This document shows positions 1 to 8,820 of a stretch of DNA of 51,499 nucleotides, piece by piece. The number at the start of each line of letters is the position of its first letter. Position 1 is the stretch's first letter. The DNA is taken from the NCBI GenBank assembly GCA_030684555.1, contig JAUXVN010000024.1, positions 1 through 51,499 of the forward strand. The letters run 5' to 3'. The translations under genes were made by a program, and so were the position numbers. The notes beneath the pieces were generated by a model, which did no database searches, was not told the origin of the DNA, and saw only the letters and a list, made by a program, of their open reading frames with translations. Origin of the DNA: Ignavibacteria bacterium (GTDB taxonomy: Bacteria; Bacteroidota; Ignavibacteria; Ignavibacteriales; Ignavibacteriaceae).

Positions 1-638
1 TTTTCAGATTTCCTTTGAATATCAAACCCTGTGTTGTTTAACTCTGTTGCAGTTTGCCAGGTAAGATTAACTTTACTCCCATTCACAATTGCAACAAAAG
101 AAACTAATTCGACCGGGATAACACCTTGATAGTCAATAGTCATTTTAAGTCTGTTAAAATTTATTGGCTGAGCAACTGTATAACTGCCTGAATCAAACAT
201 CGGAACATTTATTAATGTTCCAGTAGCTATATCCTGTAATAGCCCGGTTATCTGAGGTGGAAGATTCCACTTTATTGTAACTGTAGTACCCGAACCTACC
301 TGATATTGTATTCTATACTCTTTACTTCCAGTAAAAGGAAACGAAGGTGCATTCCTATAATCTTTAAGCGAACTTTTAACTCCACTAAATCCACCTTCCG
401 GTAAAAGTAATCGGGCATCCCAGGCTGTTGGTGGCGGTAATGGAGGTAAGTTTGCCTCACCGAACTGGAAGTCAAAATTATCACTTGCAAGTGAATCCAA
501 TCCAAATTCTAAAACAGTTGAGCTGCCAACATCATTACTAACAACAACAAATTCTTTTACTCTTGGTATTGAATCTGATTGCGAATAAAGACCAGTTGTC
601 ATAAATAATATTACGAAAGTATAATAAATAAATTTCAT
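1..638 (-). CDS. secreted T9SS-type surface protein, N-terminal part (3' end outside window)
   Basis: An open frame runs from an ATG at 638 without a stop to the left edge, giving 212 codons. It begins with a signal peptide (MKFIYYTFVILFMTTGLYSQ). Next comes the module GEANLPPLPPPTAWDAR, then DYRNAPSFPFTG, matching residues 61-99 of the next gene, so the two proteins share a homologous N-terminal domain of about 130 residues. The last visible part, PVELVSFVAIVNGSKVNLTW followed by QTATELNNTGFDIQRKSE, is a phrase I know from Ignavibacteria and Bacteroidota secreted proteins, where it usually precedes a T9SS sorting domain. That domain would lie outside the window. The function is unknown. It is the last member of a row of three related genes. 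Confidence 0.85.
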   Translation of the reverse strand, partial: MKFIYYTFVILFMTTGLYSQSDSIPRVKEFVVVSNDVGSSTVLEFGLDSLASDNFDFQFGEANLPPLPPPTAWDARLLLPEGGFSGVKSSLKDYRNAPSFPFTGSKEYRIQYQVGSGTTVTIKWNLPPQITGLLQDIATGTLINVPMFDSGSYTVAQPINFNRLKMTIDYQGVIPVELVSFVAIVNGSKVNLTWQTATELNNTGFDIQRKSE

Positions 639-665
639 TTAACACCTTTAATGTGGATAATAAAA

Positions 666-693
666 CCATCTCCCTCATAACTGAAGGAGATGG
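666..693 (-). terminator. intrinsic terminator of the 961-aa surface protein gene
   Basis: The arms CCATCTCC (666-673) and GGAGATGG (686-693) pair perfectly around a 12-base loop. Read on the minus strand the stem is followed by TTTTATTAT. It sits 16 bases past the stop codon of the gene at 709-3594. Confidence 0.7.
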
Positions 694-708
694 ATGTAAT
701 TGATTAAA

Positions 709-3594
709 TTATTTTAAGAATAACATTTTTTTAGATTGGGTAAAGTCTGCTGCAGTTATTCTGTATATGTAGTTTCCACTACTTACAAAATTTCCGCTGT
801 TGTCTTTTCCATCCCAGTTTAAATTATATGTACCGGCTTGGGCATTGCCTGAATGTAAATCAGCAACCACCTGTCCTAATAAATTATAGACTTTAACTGT
901 TACAAAACCATCCTTAGGAATTGAGAACTGAATACTTGTGTTTGGATTGAATGGATTGGGGAAATTCTGTGATAGAGAATAATTCGATGGAACTACCTGA
1001 ACCTCATCGTACTTAATCTCTACTTCTACTTTTTGCAAAGCGTTATTGTTTTCATCAGCAATGATTATCTTATTGATTTCTATATCTTTTGGTTCGCTGA
1101 GATTAAATGGAAGATTTGCAAGAAGATATGTCCCTGCTTCTAATGGTAATGATTGCCCGTCATATGTAAGCGTTCTTAAGAAATCATTTAACTGGTAGTA
1201 TAATTTCTGATCAAAAACAGAGCTTATTTGTGTATTGGTTGGAATTGTAGAATTCACTCCATTTAATTCAATCTGTACACCTTTTACTTTAACTTTTGAT
1301 TCTAACCCAACTGTTATACCAGTCTTATAAAAATTGAATGTAAGTTTAGCATCCATACCGGAAGTTATTTTTTCTAATTCGCTAATTACAAATGGATTAC
1401 CCAATGCTCTATTTACTGGATTACTATTTGGATATAACCCTGTCAATACTATGTTTTGTAATACTGCAAGATCAAGTACGTTAATAACACCATCAGGTGA
1501 CGGAAGAGGGGCCGGGGCAATCCAGGGAGATATATCGCCATTTGTAAATGCCTGACCTGTTAATGTTATCCTTCCAAGTATATAGTCAATCATTGTAAGA
1601 ATATCAAGCAAGTCAACGTTATCATCAAGATTAACGTCACCTAACAAACCATTGATTGTTCCGTTGTAGATGGTGAGTAATTCATCAGGCCCTGATGTAA
1701 TATTAGCATTTACTACCGGAGTACCTGTCGCACCAAATACATTTTCAAAACCGTTAGATGTTGTAGTTGAATTGCCTGTAATACTTACTACGTCATAAGA
1801 AAACTTCATTATTTCTACATCAGAAGTTCCGGGCAATATTGCGTTATCTGTGTTTCCAAGTATTACAACTTTTATACTATCTCGATGTGAACCATCGGGT
1901 TGTATTGGTCCCGGATAAACTTGATAATCGAAAGAAAAATCAGACGCTGGAATTCCATCACCTCTGCTAACGGAGTTTAATATTAATTTATGATTTGCTT
2001 TGCCAAGTATAAGATCAAACTGCAAAGCTTTTAAAGGTTGACCTGTATAGCCTCTTAAAACTATTGCATCCTGATTGTTTGTAGTTCCGTCATATAATGT
2101 TCTTGTTTGTTGCACAAATTCTAATGAACCACCCTGTGTGCGACCCGTACCTTGCAATGTTAATGTAGATGGTGATCCTTCAGCATTGTGTGAGAAGGTT
2201 AAATTACCAGTTACAGGACCTGCAACTATTGGAGTATATGTTACATTAATTACTGCGTTGCCGTCTACAGCTATATTAACCGGGAATGTGTTTGGTGCAA
2301 ACGTAAATTGAGGATCAGTTGAAACAATACCTGACAATACTAATTGTGCATTTCCTGTATTGCTTACCGTTACTGGCACAGTTGAACTACCGCCAACTGA
2401 TACCTGACCAAAATCTAATGAAACAGGATTGATAGCAAAAATTGGTGCAGTGGTTACGCCGTTACCTGTCAGAGAATATAAAAACGGTGAACCAGCTGCA
2501 TTGTGTGTGAATGTTAATTCAGCATTCTGAGTACCTGCTCCTGAAGGAGTAAAGGTAACATTAAATACCACATTGCCGCCTACAGCAATATCAATCGGGA
2601 ATGCGTTAGGTGCAAATGTATACTGTACATCCGACGAAACAATATTCGTTAATGTTAATTGAGCATCACCTGTGTTATTGACTGTAAACGGTAATACTGC
2701 ATTTTCACCAACATTTACAGAACCAAAATTTAATGACGCAGGGCTAACACCAAAAACTGGAGCTGGCGTGTATCCAACACCCTGGACAGTATATAATGTT
2801 GGTGAACCAGCAGCGTTGTGTGTAAAGGTTAAATCAGCTGATTGATTTCCATTTGCAGTTGGAGTAAATGTAACAACAAATATTTGATGCCCACCAGCAG
2901 CAATGCTTACTGGAAAAGTATTTGGTGTAAATGTAAATTGTGCATTTGAAGATGTAATATTGCTTATGTCCAATGCCAATGTACCGGTGTTACTTACTGT
3001 TACGTTTGCACTATTCGATAAACCAACTACTGTTGGTGCAATTATAAGTGGAGATACAGGTGATATAGAAAATGAAGGTTCGGGAGGAACTATATCTGTA
3101 TAAGCCATTATAATATTTGCGGAAGTTGCTGAAGCAGTAATTGTGTATGATCCTGTTCCTGTCTGAGGTCCACTATTAAAGACAACACCACCAAATACAT
3201 CCTGGATGGTTATTACTGCATTTACAGGTACATTATAATTAATAGTAACTGATGATCCACCAGTTTGTTGCTGCCACGTTAAATTGTGGGTTATGCTGCC
3301 AGTGAATGGGAAAGAAGGGACATTCCGATAATCACGCAAAGATGCTTGAGCACCAAGAGTAAACCTTGCATCCCAAACACCTGCCGGAGGTAATGGGGGT
3401 AAATTTGCTTCGCCTAATGCAGGGTCAAGACCTGATGTTGCTGTTTGATCCAATCCAACAAACATATTTGTTGATGAAGGTACTGTTGCATTATTGCTTA
3501 TAGTAATTGGAATATCGATTTGAGCCTGGGAGTATATGTCATTGATCCCTACTAACAATAACAACACTACAAATATTGAAAATAGTCTACGCAT
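709..3594 (-). CDS. T9SS secreted protein with choice-of-anchor D repeats, cohesin-like region and dockerin
   Basis: This is a large cell-surface or extracellular protein of 961 residues. A signal peptide covers about 1-24. The GEANLPPLPPAGVWDARF module (61-78) follows. Three tandem immunoglobulin-like repeats of the choice-of-anchor D / ASPM-SPD-2-Hydin type occupy about 173-275, 279-379 and 383-484, each with an NFGxVxVG-like strand and a FTHNAAGSP motif. Residues 489-645 look like a cohesin-type domain. Residues 649-722 are dockerin-like, with calcium-loop acidic residues in GDVNLDDNVDLLDIL and a second loop near DGVINVLDLA. The C-terminus (about 875-961) is a type A T9SS sorting domain with QNFPNPFNPNTSIQFSIP. 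The substrate is unknown; the cohesin/dockerin pair suggests an adhesive or scaffold role. Confidence 0.9.
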   Translation of the reverse strand: MRRLFSIFVVLLLLVGINDIYSQAQIDIPITISNNATVPSSTNMFVGLDQTATSGLDPALGEANLPPLPPAGVWDARFTLGAQASLRDYRNVPSFPFTGSITHNLTWQQQTGGSSVTINYNVPVNAVITIQDVFGGVVFNSGPQTGTGSYTITASATSANIIMAYTDIVPPEPSFSISPVSPLIIAPTVVGLSNSANVTVSNTGTLALDISNITSSNAQFTFTPNTFPVSIAAGGHQIFVVTFTPTANGNQSADLTFTHNAAGSPTLYTVQGVGYTPAPVFGVSPASLNFGSVNVGENAVLPFTVNNTGDAQLTLTNIVSSDVQYTFAPNAFPIDIAVGGNVVFNVTFTPSGAGTQNAELTFTHNAAGSPFLYSLTGNGVTTAPIFAINPVSLDFGQVSVGGSSTVPVTVSNTGNAQLVLSGIVSTDPQFTFAPNTFPVNIAVDGNAVINVTYTPIVAGPVTGNLTFSHNAEGSPSTLTLQGTGRTQGGSLEFVQQTRTLYDGTTNNQDAIVLRGYTGQPLKALQFDLILGKANHKLILNSVSRGDGIPASDFSFDYQVYPGPIQPDGSHRDSIKVVILGNTDNAILPGTSDVEIMKFSYDVVSITGNSTTTSNGFENVFGATGTPVVNANITSGPDELLTIYNGTINGLLGDVNLDDNVDLLDILTMIDYILGRITLTGQAFTNGDISPWIAPAPLPSPDGVINVLDLAVLQNIVLTGLYPNSNPVNRALGNPFVISELEKITSGMDAKLTFNFYKTGITVGLESKVKVKGVQIELNGVNSTIPTNTQISSVFDQKLYYQLNDFLRTLTYDGQSLPLEAGTYLLANLPFNLSEPKDIEINKIIIADENNNALQKVEVEIKYDEVQVVPSNYSLSQNFPNPFNPNTSIQFSIPKDGFVTVKVYNLLGQVVADLHSGNAQAGTYNLNWDGKDNSGNFVSSGNYIYRITAADFTQSKKMLFLK
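2143..3078 (-). repeat. three tandem repeats of about 315 bp encoding choice-of-anchor D domains
   Basis: The FTHNAAGSP-like motif recurs at residues 258, 363 and 468, an exact period of 105 codons (315 bp). DNA similarity is visible around each 'gcattgtgtg' block near 2185, 2500 and 2815. The units have diverged, so this is an old domain duplication rather than a recent slippage product. Confidence 0.85.
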
Positions 3595-3649
3595 TTAACA
3601 CCTCTTTGATTAAAAAATTAATAAAATTTTGATGGAGTTCTGAATACTT

Positions 3650-3677
3650 CCCCGTCTCCTTATGAAAGGAAACGGGG
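3650..3677 (-). terminator. hairpin downstream of the 1154-aa propeller gene
   Basis: CCCCGT and TCCTT (3650-3661) pair with AAGGA and ACGGGG (3666-3677), with one C-A mismatch and a 4-base loop. It lies 33 bases past the stop at 3711. No clear T-run follows on the minus strand, so termination activity is only probable. Confidence 0.5.
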
Positions 3678-3710
3678 CAGATTTTAACTAACTATTTCAT
3701 TCAGGAAGTT

Positions 3711-6700
3711 TTATTTTAATAGCATCATTTTTTTAACTGACGTAAAGTTCTTTGTCCTCAGTTCATAGAAGTATAAACCAGAAGCCACATTTGATGCATC
3801 CCAGTTTATTGAATATGAACCTGCATCCATTGTTGAGTTAACAATCACAGCCACTCTTTGTCCGATAGTATTGTAAATTGAAAGTTTTACATCGCTAACC
3901 TCAGGAAGAGAGAACTTTATTGTTGTTGTTGGGTTGAATGGATTTGGATAGTTTTGGTCTAATGAATACTTTATTGGAACGATATTCTCCGAAGATACTT
4001 TAAGTACATTAACACTGCTGTTAGATAGGGCAAAGGAGTTACCATCTTTTACAACTGTGTTTACTTTTGAACCATCTATTGCATCTTCAAGATTTAAATC
4101 CATATCCTTAACTGATATAGTTACAGGGTATGTTACTCCATTTAAGTCGATTGTATTTGAACTTGAATAAAGATCTTCTACAAATCTCTGTGAACCAAAT
4201 CTTACGTCAAATAATCCTGCCGGTGGTAATGGAGGCAGATTGAATGAATTTAGTTCTGCAGATTCGTTTGTTGAATATAATGTGTAGCTTTTTCCTGCTG
4301 CATCGTTTATTATAATTTTTCCCCAGTTCTCTTTTATTTTATTTACTGATGTGTTTGTTGTTTTCTTTAAAGCTGAAGGTATATTTATTGAGCCTGCACC
4401 TGATAGTTCTACCCAGTAACCATAACCTGGTGTTAGTGTTGTTGCTATCTGGTAACCCGTGTTTGGAATATATTGGTAAAATGATCCTGTAATAAGTCCT
4501 GAAGGTGATGTTGTTACGCCTGATGTTGCTACTGTATTCTCATAACCGCCTATCAGGTTCCAGCCGCTTGCTGCAACTATTGGATCATTAGCTACGAGAT
4601 TGATGCCACCTACTGGCCACTCATCACCAGTGTTGTATGTGTTTGGTCCTAAGTGAAACATCCAGTAACCTTCACCAGGTGTTGCTGTAGTTACTGACTG
4701 GTAACCATTTGAATACTTATACACTGGTGTGTTTATATCTCTTGCTGCCCACCAGGTATTTACATTTTGATTAGTCGGATGCAGACCTGGTATTGATACT
4801 AAGTTCCACTCGTCGCCGACAGAAACTGATAATGGAAACGTGGTAGTACCAACGATAGATTGATCCATATAACTTCCTAAGCAATACGCTGGATCATCAT
4901 TAATTGTTTCGAAGTATCCACCCAAGTAAACATTCTTATCTGTCTGATTAACTATTACAGAACGTAGTTCACCAACCAGAGCAGGAATCCAATTTGTTGG
5001 AGTCCCGGAATTTATATCAATTGCAGCTATGCCCCTTCTTGGTAAGCCGTTTACAGATGTAAAATCACCACCAGCATATAATGTTGAACCAGCTATATCA
5101 ATATCATATACTCTTGTAATGCTAATACCATCAATAACATTGGGATTCCACGGAAGAACATTTCCATCGAAATCAATTGAGGCAAGACAATTTCTCAACA
5201 CTGAACCGACTTGAGAGAACGCTCCTGCTAAGTAAACCGTAGAGTTATCTACTTCTAAATCATATGCAGCTAAACCAGATGCATTTCCACTATTAGGATT
5301 CCAGGATGTTGGAATACCAAATACATCATCTACTGCGGCTAATCTTGATCGCGAAACTCCTTGTATGGTCTCGAATCCACCACCCAAATAAATTGTTGAG
5401 CCGGAAAAAGTAATTGAATTAACCGTTTCGTAACCTGAATTACCACCTATCTGCGGATTCCAAGCGGTTACTTGTTCTGTTAAAAGATCAACACACGCAA
5501 GTCTATTTCTTACAGAGTCTCCAATGGTTGAAAAGTTAGCACTAATATAAAGTTTATCATCATGAACTCTTAATAATGTAACTAATGAATTAAAAGTTGA
5601 TGACGCAAGAAAATTAGTAGGTTGTCCTGTGGTATTATCAACTGTAACAAATGCTCTCTGATATTTAATACCTACACTATCTATATCACCACCTATAAAT
5701 ACATTTGAACCATGATGAGCTATTGATGAAACAGTAGGATCCCAGCCCCATTCGGTGTTTAAATTCGGATTCCAATCCGTAACTGTATTGTTTAACAAAT
5801 CTATTGCTGCGATAGCTTTTCTTGTTACACCATTAACTGAAGGAAATTCTCCACCAGCGAATATCTTATTATTATTTAGTAGCAGAGTATAAACACCATT
5901 TTCTGAAGCAATGGTAGAATAATCTGCAATGTGAGGATCAAAACTTGAGACTAAACCGTCACTACGATTTATAGCTACTAAATTATGGCGCCGATTTCCT
6001 CCAACTAAGTTAAATGTACCTCCAGCATAAACATGAGAATCCGAGACTTCAAGACTAAATACTTCTGGCCTATTATAGACTGCAGTATCGTACCAATCAG
6101 CAGAAATATTTGGATTCCAGGATAATGCAGTTGGTGTACCATCTTTAGTAACAGCGGCTATTCTATTTCTTAATGTTGAAGTAGTTCTTATTCTGGTAAA
6201 TTGGCCACCAATAAATACAGTATCACCAGAAACAGCAACTGTATAAACTAAACCTGGTATAGTGAATGAAGCACTTGCAAGAACATTAGGATTCCAGGAT
6301 TGAACTGAATTAGAAAGATATGTATTAACTCTCCCTATCCCTCTTCTTGTGGTACCACCAATTGCATTAATATTTCCCCAAACGTAAAGTGTTGAATCAT
6401 TATCTTGTAACATTAAACCATAAACAGCAAAAGGCAGATTAATACTATACTCAGCCACATCGCAGCTCCAACTAGTTACAGTGCCATCTGAAGTATTGAA
6501 CGCTGCTAAATTTCCTCTGGGAATAGAACTGACCAGAGTATTTACATTTAGGAAACTGCCCCCGACGTAAACTACATCATTAGTTGCAACTATTGACCAT
6601 ACAAATCCATCAGGTTGTGGATCCCAATTGGTAGTTACTCCAGTATTGGCATCAACAGAAGCAGCAAAATTTCTTGAAATACCGCCAACTTGAGTAAAGA

Positions 6701-7175
6701 TACCACCCAAATAAACTAAGGTACGATTTAACGCAATAGTTCTGACGGTGCCATTTGTGCCTGGATTCCAATTTGTTACTGTTCCATCAGAAAGAATTTG
6801 AGCAACATTGTTACGATATGAGTTGCCAACTTTCGTAAATGAACCACCTATGAACCAACCACCATTTCCATCACTAATACAAGCATAAACGTTTCCATTA
6901 ACTTTAGGAAAATTAGCATCGTAGCTACCTGAATTAATATCGAGAAACACTCCGCGTCCGGTGTTTGGACCTACATAGTTAAAATATCCACCAATGTATA
7001 AAGTATTTCCGTCCCGATGCATTACATCAATTCCTCCATTGGTTACTGGAAAATTTTGATCTAAGGGTTGAGCTAATGCGGAAGATTGAAGCAACACAAT
7101 TACAATTGCGAATATCCAATAACTAAATAGTGTTAAGTGGTTTTTCGCCAAAGAAATTTTAGTACAATTCTTCAT
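3711..7175 (-). CDS. T9SS secreted beta-propeller protein with about 14 'YxGGxFxxVG' repeats
   Basis: A signal peptide covers roughly the first 35 residues of this 1154-residue protein. It is followed by about 14 repeats of 45-65 residues, each with a core such as LYIGGYFNYVG, WFIGGSFTKVG, VYLGGIFTQVG or LYAGGDFTSVN. These are delta-60-like propeller blades. Two copies of a WNLVSIPG / GWNLIGGYE-type domain follow, with GEGYWMFH and GYGYWVEL motifs. A NLPPLPPAGLFDVRF module sits near residue 980. The C-terminus is a type A T9SS sorting domain (QNYPNPFNPTTTIKFSLPEV, ending KKMMLLK). It is a surface-exposed protein of unknown ligand. The LPPLPP module, N-terminal in its two neighbours, is here near the C-terminus. 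Confidence 0.9.
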   Translation of the reverse strand: MKNCTKISLAKNHLTLFSYWIFAIVIVLLQSSALAQPLDQNFPVTNGGIDVMHRDGNTLYIGGYFNYVGPNTGRGVFLDINSGSYDANFPKVNGNVYACISDGNGGWFIGGSFTKVGNSYRNNVAQILSDGTVTNWNPGTNGTVRTIALNRTLVYLGGIFTQVGGISRNFAASVDANTGVTTNWDPQPDGFVWSIVATNDVVYVGGSFLNVNTLVSSIPRGNLAAFNTSDGTVTSWSCDVAEYSINLPFAVYGLMLQDNDSTLYVWGNINAIGGTTRRGIGRVNTYLSNSVQSWNPNVLASASFTIPGLVYTVAVSGDTVFIGGQFTRIRTTSTLRNRIAAVTKDGTPTALSWNPNISADWYDTAVYNRPEVFSLEVSDSHVYAGGTFNLVGGNRRHNLVAINRSDGLVSSFDPHIADYSTIASENGVYTLLLNNNKIFAGGEFPSVNGVTRKAIAAIDLLNNTVTDWNPNLNTEWGWDPTVSSIAHHGSNVFIGGDIDSVGIKYQRAFVTVDNTTGQPTNFLASSTFNSLVTLLRVHDDKLYISANFSTIGDSVRNRLACVDLLTEQVTAWNPQIGGNSGYETVNSITFSGSTIYLGGGFETIQGVSRSRLAAVDDVFGIPTSWNPNSGNASGLAAYDLEVDNSTVYLAGAFSQVGSVLRNCLASIDFDGNVLPWNPNVIDGISITRVYDIDIAGSTLYAGGDFTSVNGLPRRGIAAIDINSGTPTNWIPALVGELRSVIVNQTDKNVYLGGYFETINDDPAYCLGSYMDQSIVGTTTFPLSVSVGDEWNLVSIPGLHPTNQNVNTWWAARDINTPVYKYSNGYQSVTTATPGEGYWMFHLGPNTYNTGDEWPVGGINLVANDPIVAASGWNLIGGYENTVATSGVTTSPSGLITGSFYQYIPNTGYQIATTLTPGYGYWVELSGAGSINIPSALKKTTNTSVNKIKENWGKIIINDAAGKSYTLYSTNESAELNSFNLPPLPPAGLFDVRFGSQRFVEDLYSSSNTIDLNGVTYPVTISVKDMDLNLEDAIDGSKVNTVVKDGNSFALSNSSVNVLKVSSENIVPIKYSLDQNYPNPFNPTTTIKFSLPEVSDVKLSIYNTIGQRVAVIVNSTMDAGSYSINWDASNVASGLYFYELRTKNFTSVKKMMLLK

Positions 7176-7532
7176 ATAAGTACCTCCTGACAGTGATTGT
7201 TTTTCTCTTACGAGATGTTGTTTAAATAATTATTATTAAATTGTTAAATTCTAAGGCTAACTAAGTAATAAATGTGGGAGGTAACAATACCCCATTTGTG
7301 GGTTTTTAGGGATTTCGAATAAATATAACGACGTTGCCGATAAGCGGCGCCCCAGAACAAGGATGCCACCTAAAAAACAACAGCCAATAATTTGAAATTT
7401 TTATTTAACAGAACTACTTTATAAAGAACATTACATGGAAGAACAAAGCCAATAATTTTACAAATGCCAAATGCGTAAACAGCTTGCCCCGCTCTGCGGG
7501 GGCATTCGCTTGATTGGCGGGTTAGGCAACAA
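7176..7532. other. intergenic region with GC-rich hairpins, unlike its surroundings
   Basis: No gene is visible. The part 7333-7370 (GCCG/CGGC hairpin and GGCGCC) and the part 7486-7530 are GC-rich islands in AT-rich DNA. AGCCAATAATTT occurs twice as a direct repeat, at 7382-7393 and 7447-7458. The right end carries the attC-like element described separately. The left end (7176-7260) holds the upstream region of the propeller gene. Confidence 0.6.
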
Positions 7533-7533
7533 T
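7464..7533 (-). repeat. attC-like palindromic element at the 3' end of the NTF2-like gene
   Basis: On the minus strand the element starts GTTGCCTAAC right after the stop codon, fitting the integron R'' core RYYYAAC. It continues with a strong CCCCGC-AGA-GCGGGG hairpin (7487-7501) and outer arms GCCAA/TTGGC. The matching right core GTTRRRY is not clear (GTTTACG is seen), so this is an imperfect or degenerate attC-like structure. Confidence 0.4.
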
Positions 7534-8036
7534 TAATTTTTACCTATCACTGCATTTTGATAACGCTCTAATAGTTTGGAATCTTCAATTGATCCGTGAT
7601 GATGAACTTGTCGCCATACTCCATTTACACGTTTAAATATTCTACTTGTTCTTATTGCAAGTTGTATCTCTTCAGTCTTTGTCTTGAAATATCCTCTCTC
7701 TCGACCTACTGCATAGAACATATTTTCAACTTCGTGAATTGTGTAATCATAATATTCAACATAAACATCCGCTGGTCCATTAAATATTTTCTCATAGACA
7801 GATTTAATCTCATTCCAACCTCGTTTAATACCTCCTAACGGATTATCCATTACGACTTCCGTTGTTTGATCCCAATTCTGCGACATTGTCGCTAAGTCAC
7901 GATTATTAAATGCAAAGTAAAATTGCACTAATGCTTGATAGGATTGTGATAAATCTGTGTGACCTTCTTTTCCTGTAATTGCTTTTTGTGATGGTTGCAT
8001 AATCTTTCTCGTAATTGACTGATATTGTTACCTAAC
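7521..8036. repeat. 13-bp imperfect inverted repeat bounding the NTF2-like gene
   Basis: GTTAGGCAACAAT at 7521-7533 and ATTGTTACCTAAC at 8024-8036 are reverse complements with one difference. The right copy overlaps the TAG stop of the regulator gene (8036-8038), and the left copy overlaps the end of the NTF2-like gene. Both contain the GTTRRRY core expected at integron cassette junctions. Confidence 0.6.
7533..8000 (-). CDS. NTF2-like / SnoaL-like small protein, possible gene cassette
   Basis: The 155-residue protein has the compact layout of the SnoaL-like/NTF2-like (YybH or DUF4440 type) superfamily. A helical start (YQALVQFYFAFNNRDLATMS) is followed by beta strands with TEEIQLAIRTSRIFKRVNG and a final VWRQVHHHGSIE. 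Members of this fold serve as small enzymes or ligand-binding proteins, so no specific reaction can be named. It has no signal peptide and should be cytosolic. The gene sits alone between a T9SS gene and a regulator gene and is framed by a 13-bp imperfect inverted repeat. That framing matches the layout of an integron cassette: start after GTTAGGT, end at GCCTAAC. Genes of this family are common cassette cargo. Confidence 0.8.
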   Translation of the reverse strand: MQPSQKAITGKEGHTDLSQSYQALVQFYFAFNNRDLATMSQNWDQTTEVVMDNPLGGIKRGWNEIKSVYEKIFNGPADVYVEYYDYTIHEVENMFYAVGRERGYFKTKTEEIQLAIRTSRIFKRVNGVWRQVHHHGSIEDSKLLERYQNAVIGKN

Positions 8037-8677
8037 TATTTATTAATAAATGGTATGAAATGAAAAACTTTTGTTAAAGCTTCGGTTTTTGAATGTACTT
8101 GAAGTTTTCTATAAATATTTTTGAGATGTCCTCGAACGGTTTCTGGACTAATAAATAATTTTTCAGCAACTTGTTTATATGTGTAACCTTTTATTAGTTG
8201 ATTCAGAACATCCATTTCACGATCTGAAAGACCATCAAACTCTTTATTTGATTTTGCACGAAACATTTCGAGTACCCTGCGAGCAATTTGTGGATTCATT
8301 GCTGAACCACCATTATGCAAATCATATAATGATTCAACAAGTTTGATTGGAGGTGTTTTTTTTAATAAGTATCCATCTGCCCCAGATAGGATAGAATTAA
8401 AAATTCTTTCATCATCTTCAAAAATGGTGAGCATTACCACTGAAGCTGGAATATTGAGAGCTTTTATTTGTTCAAGACATTCTATCCCACTTATACCTGG
8501 TAAGCCAATATCCATTAATACAATTTCTGGATTTATTACGTAAATATTTTTTAATAAACTTTCTGCGCTTGAATACGCACCTACACAAAAGAAATTGGAA
8601 GATTCATTCAGAACCAACTCAATTCCTTCTCTTATTTCTGGTTCATCTTCAACTATTGCAACTTTTATTTTATTCAT
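8036..8677 (-). CDS. response regulator, NarL/FixJ (LuxR) family
   Basis: The protein has 213 residues with two domains. The receiver (about 3-125) has acidic D11 and E12, phospho-acceptor D56 in VLMDIGLPG, T84 in VVMLT and K106 in YLLKK. The LuxR-type helix-turn-helix (about 148-205) contains LSDREMDVLNQLIKGYTYKQ and LFISPETVRGHLKNIYRKL. It should be phosphorylated by the sensor kinase encoded immediately upstream (8821-11868) and then bind DNA. The DNA targets are not evident. Its stop codon is embedded in the right inverted repeat of the adjacent cassette-like gene, so any cassette insertion would have occurred directly behind it. Confidence 0.93.
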   Translation of the reverse strand: MNKIKVAIVEDEPEIREGIELVLNESSNFFCVGAYSSAESLLKNIYVINPEIVLMDIGLPGISGIECLEQIKALNIPASVVMLTIFEDDERIFNSILSGADGYLLKKTPPIKLVESLYDLHNGGSAMNPQIARRVLEMFRAKSNKEFDGLSDREMDVLNQLIKGYTYKQVAEKLFISPETVRGHLKNIYRKLQVHSKTEALTKVFHFIPFINK

Positions 8678-8820
8678 AATTAAATTATTAATTTATATTT
8701 ATTTTAGTGAAGATGGTTTTATATTGAAAACATAATTGTCATTTCCTACCGATAAATAATTTATCAGGTAATAAAGATAGTTTTTAATTCTTTTAAAGCA
8801 ATACCACGAATGTGTTGTTA

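Noticed and set aside
296-505. minus-strand frame of 69 codons near the left edge
   Set aside because: It is a shadow in another frame of the real partial surface-protein gene that starts at 638.
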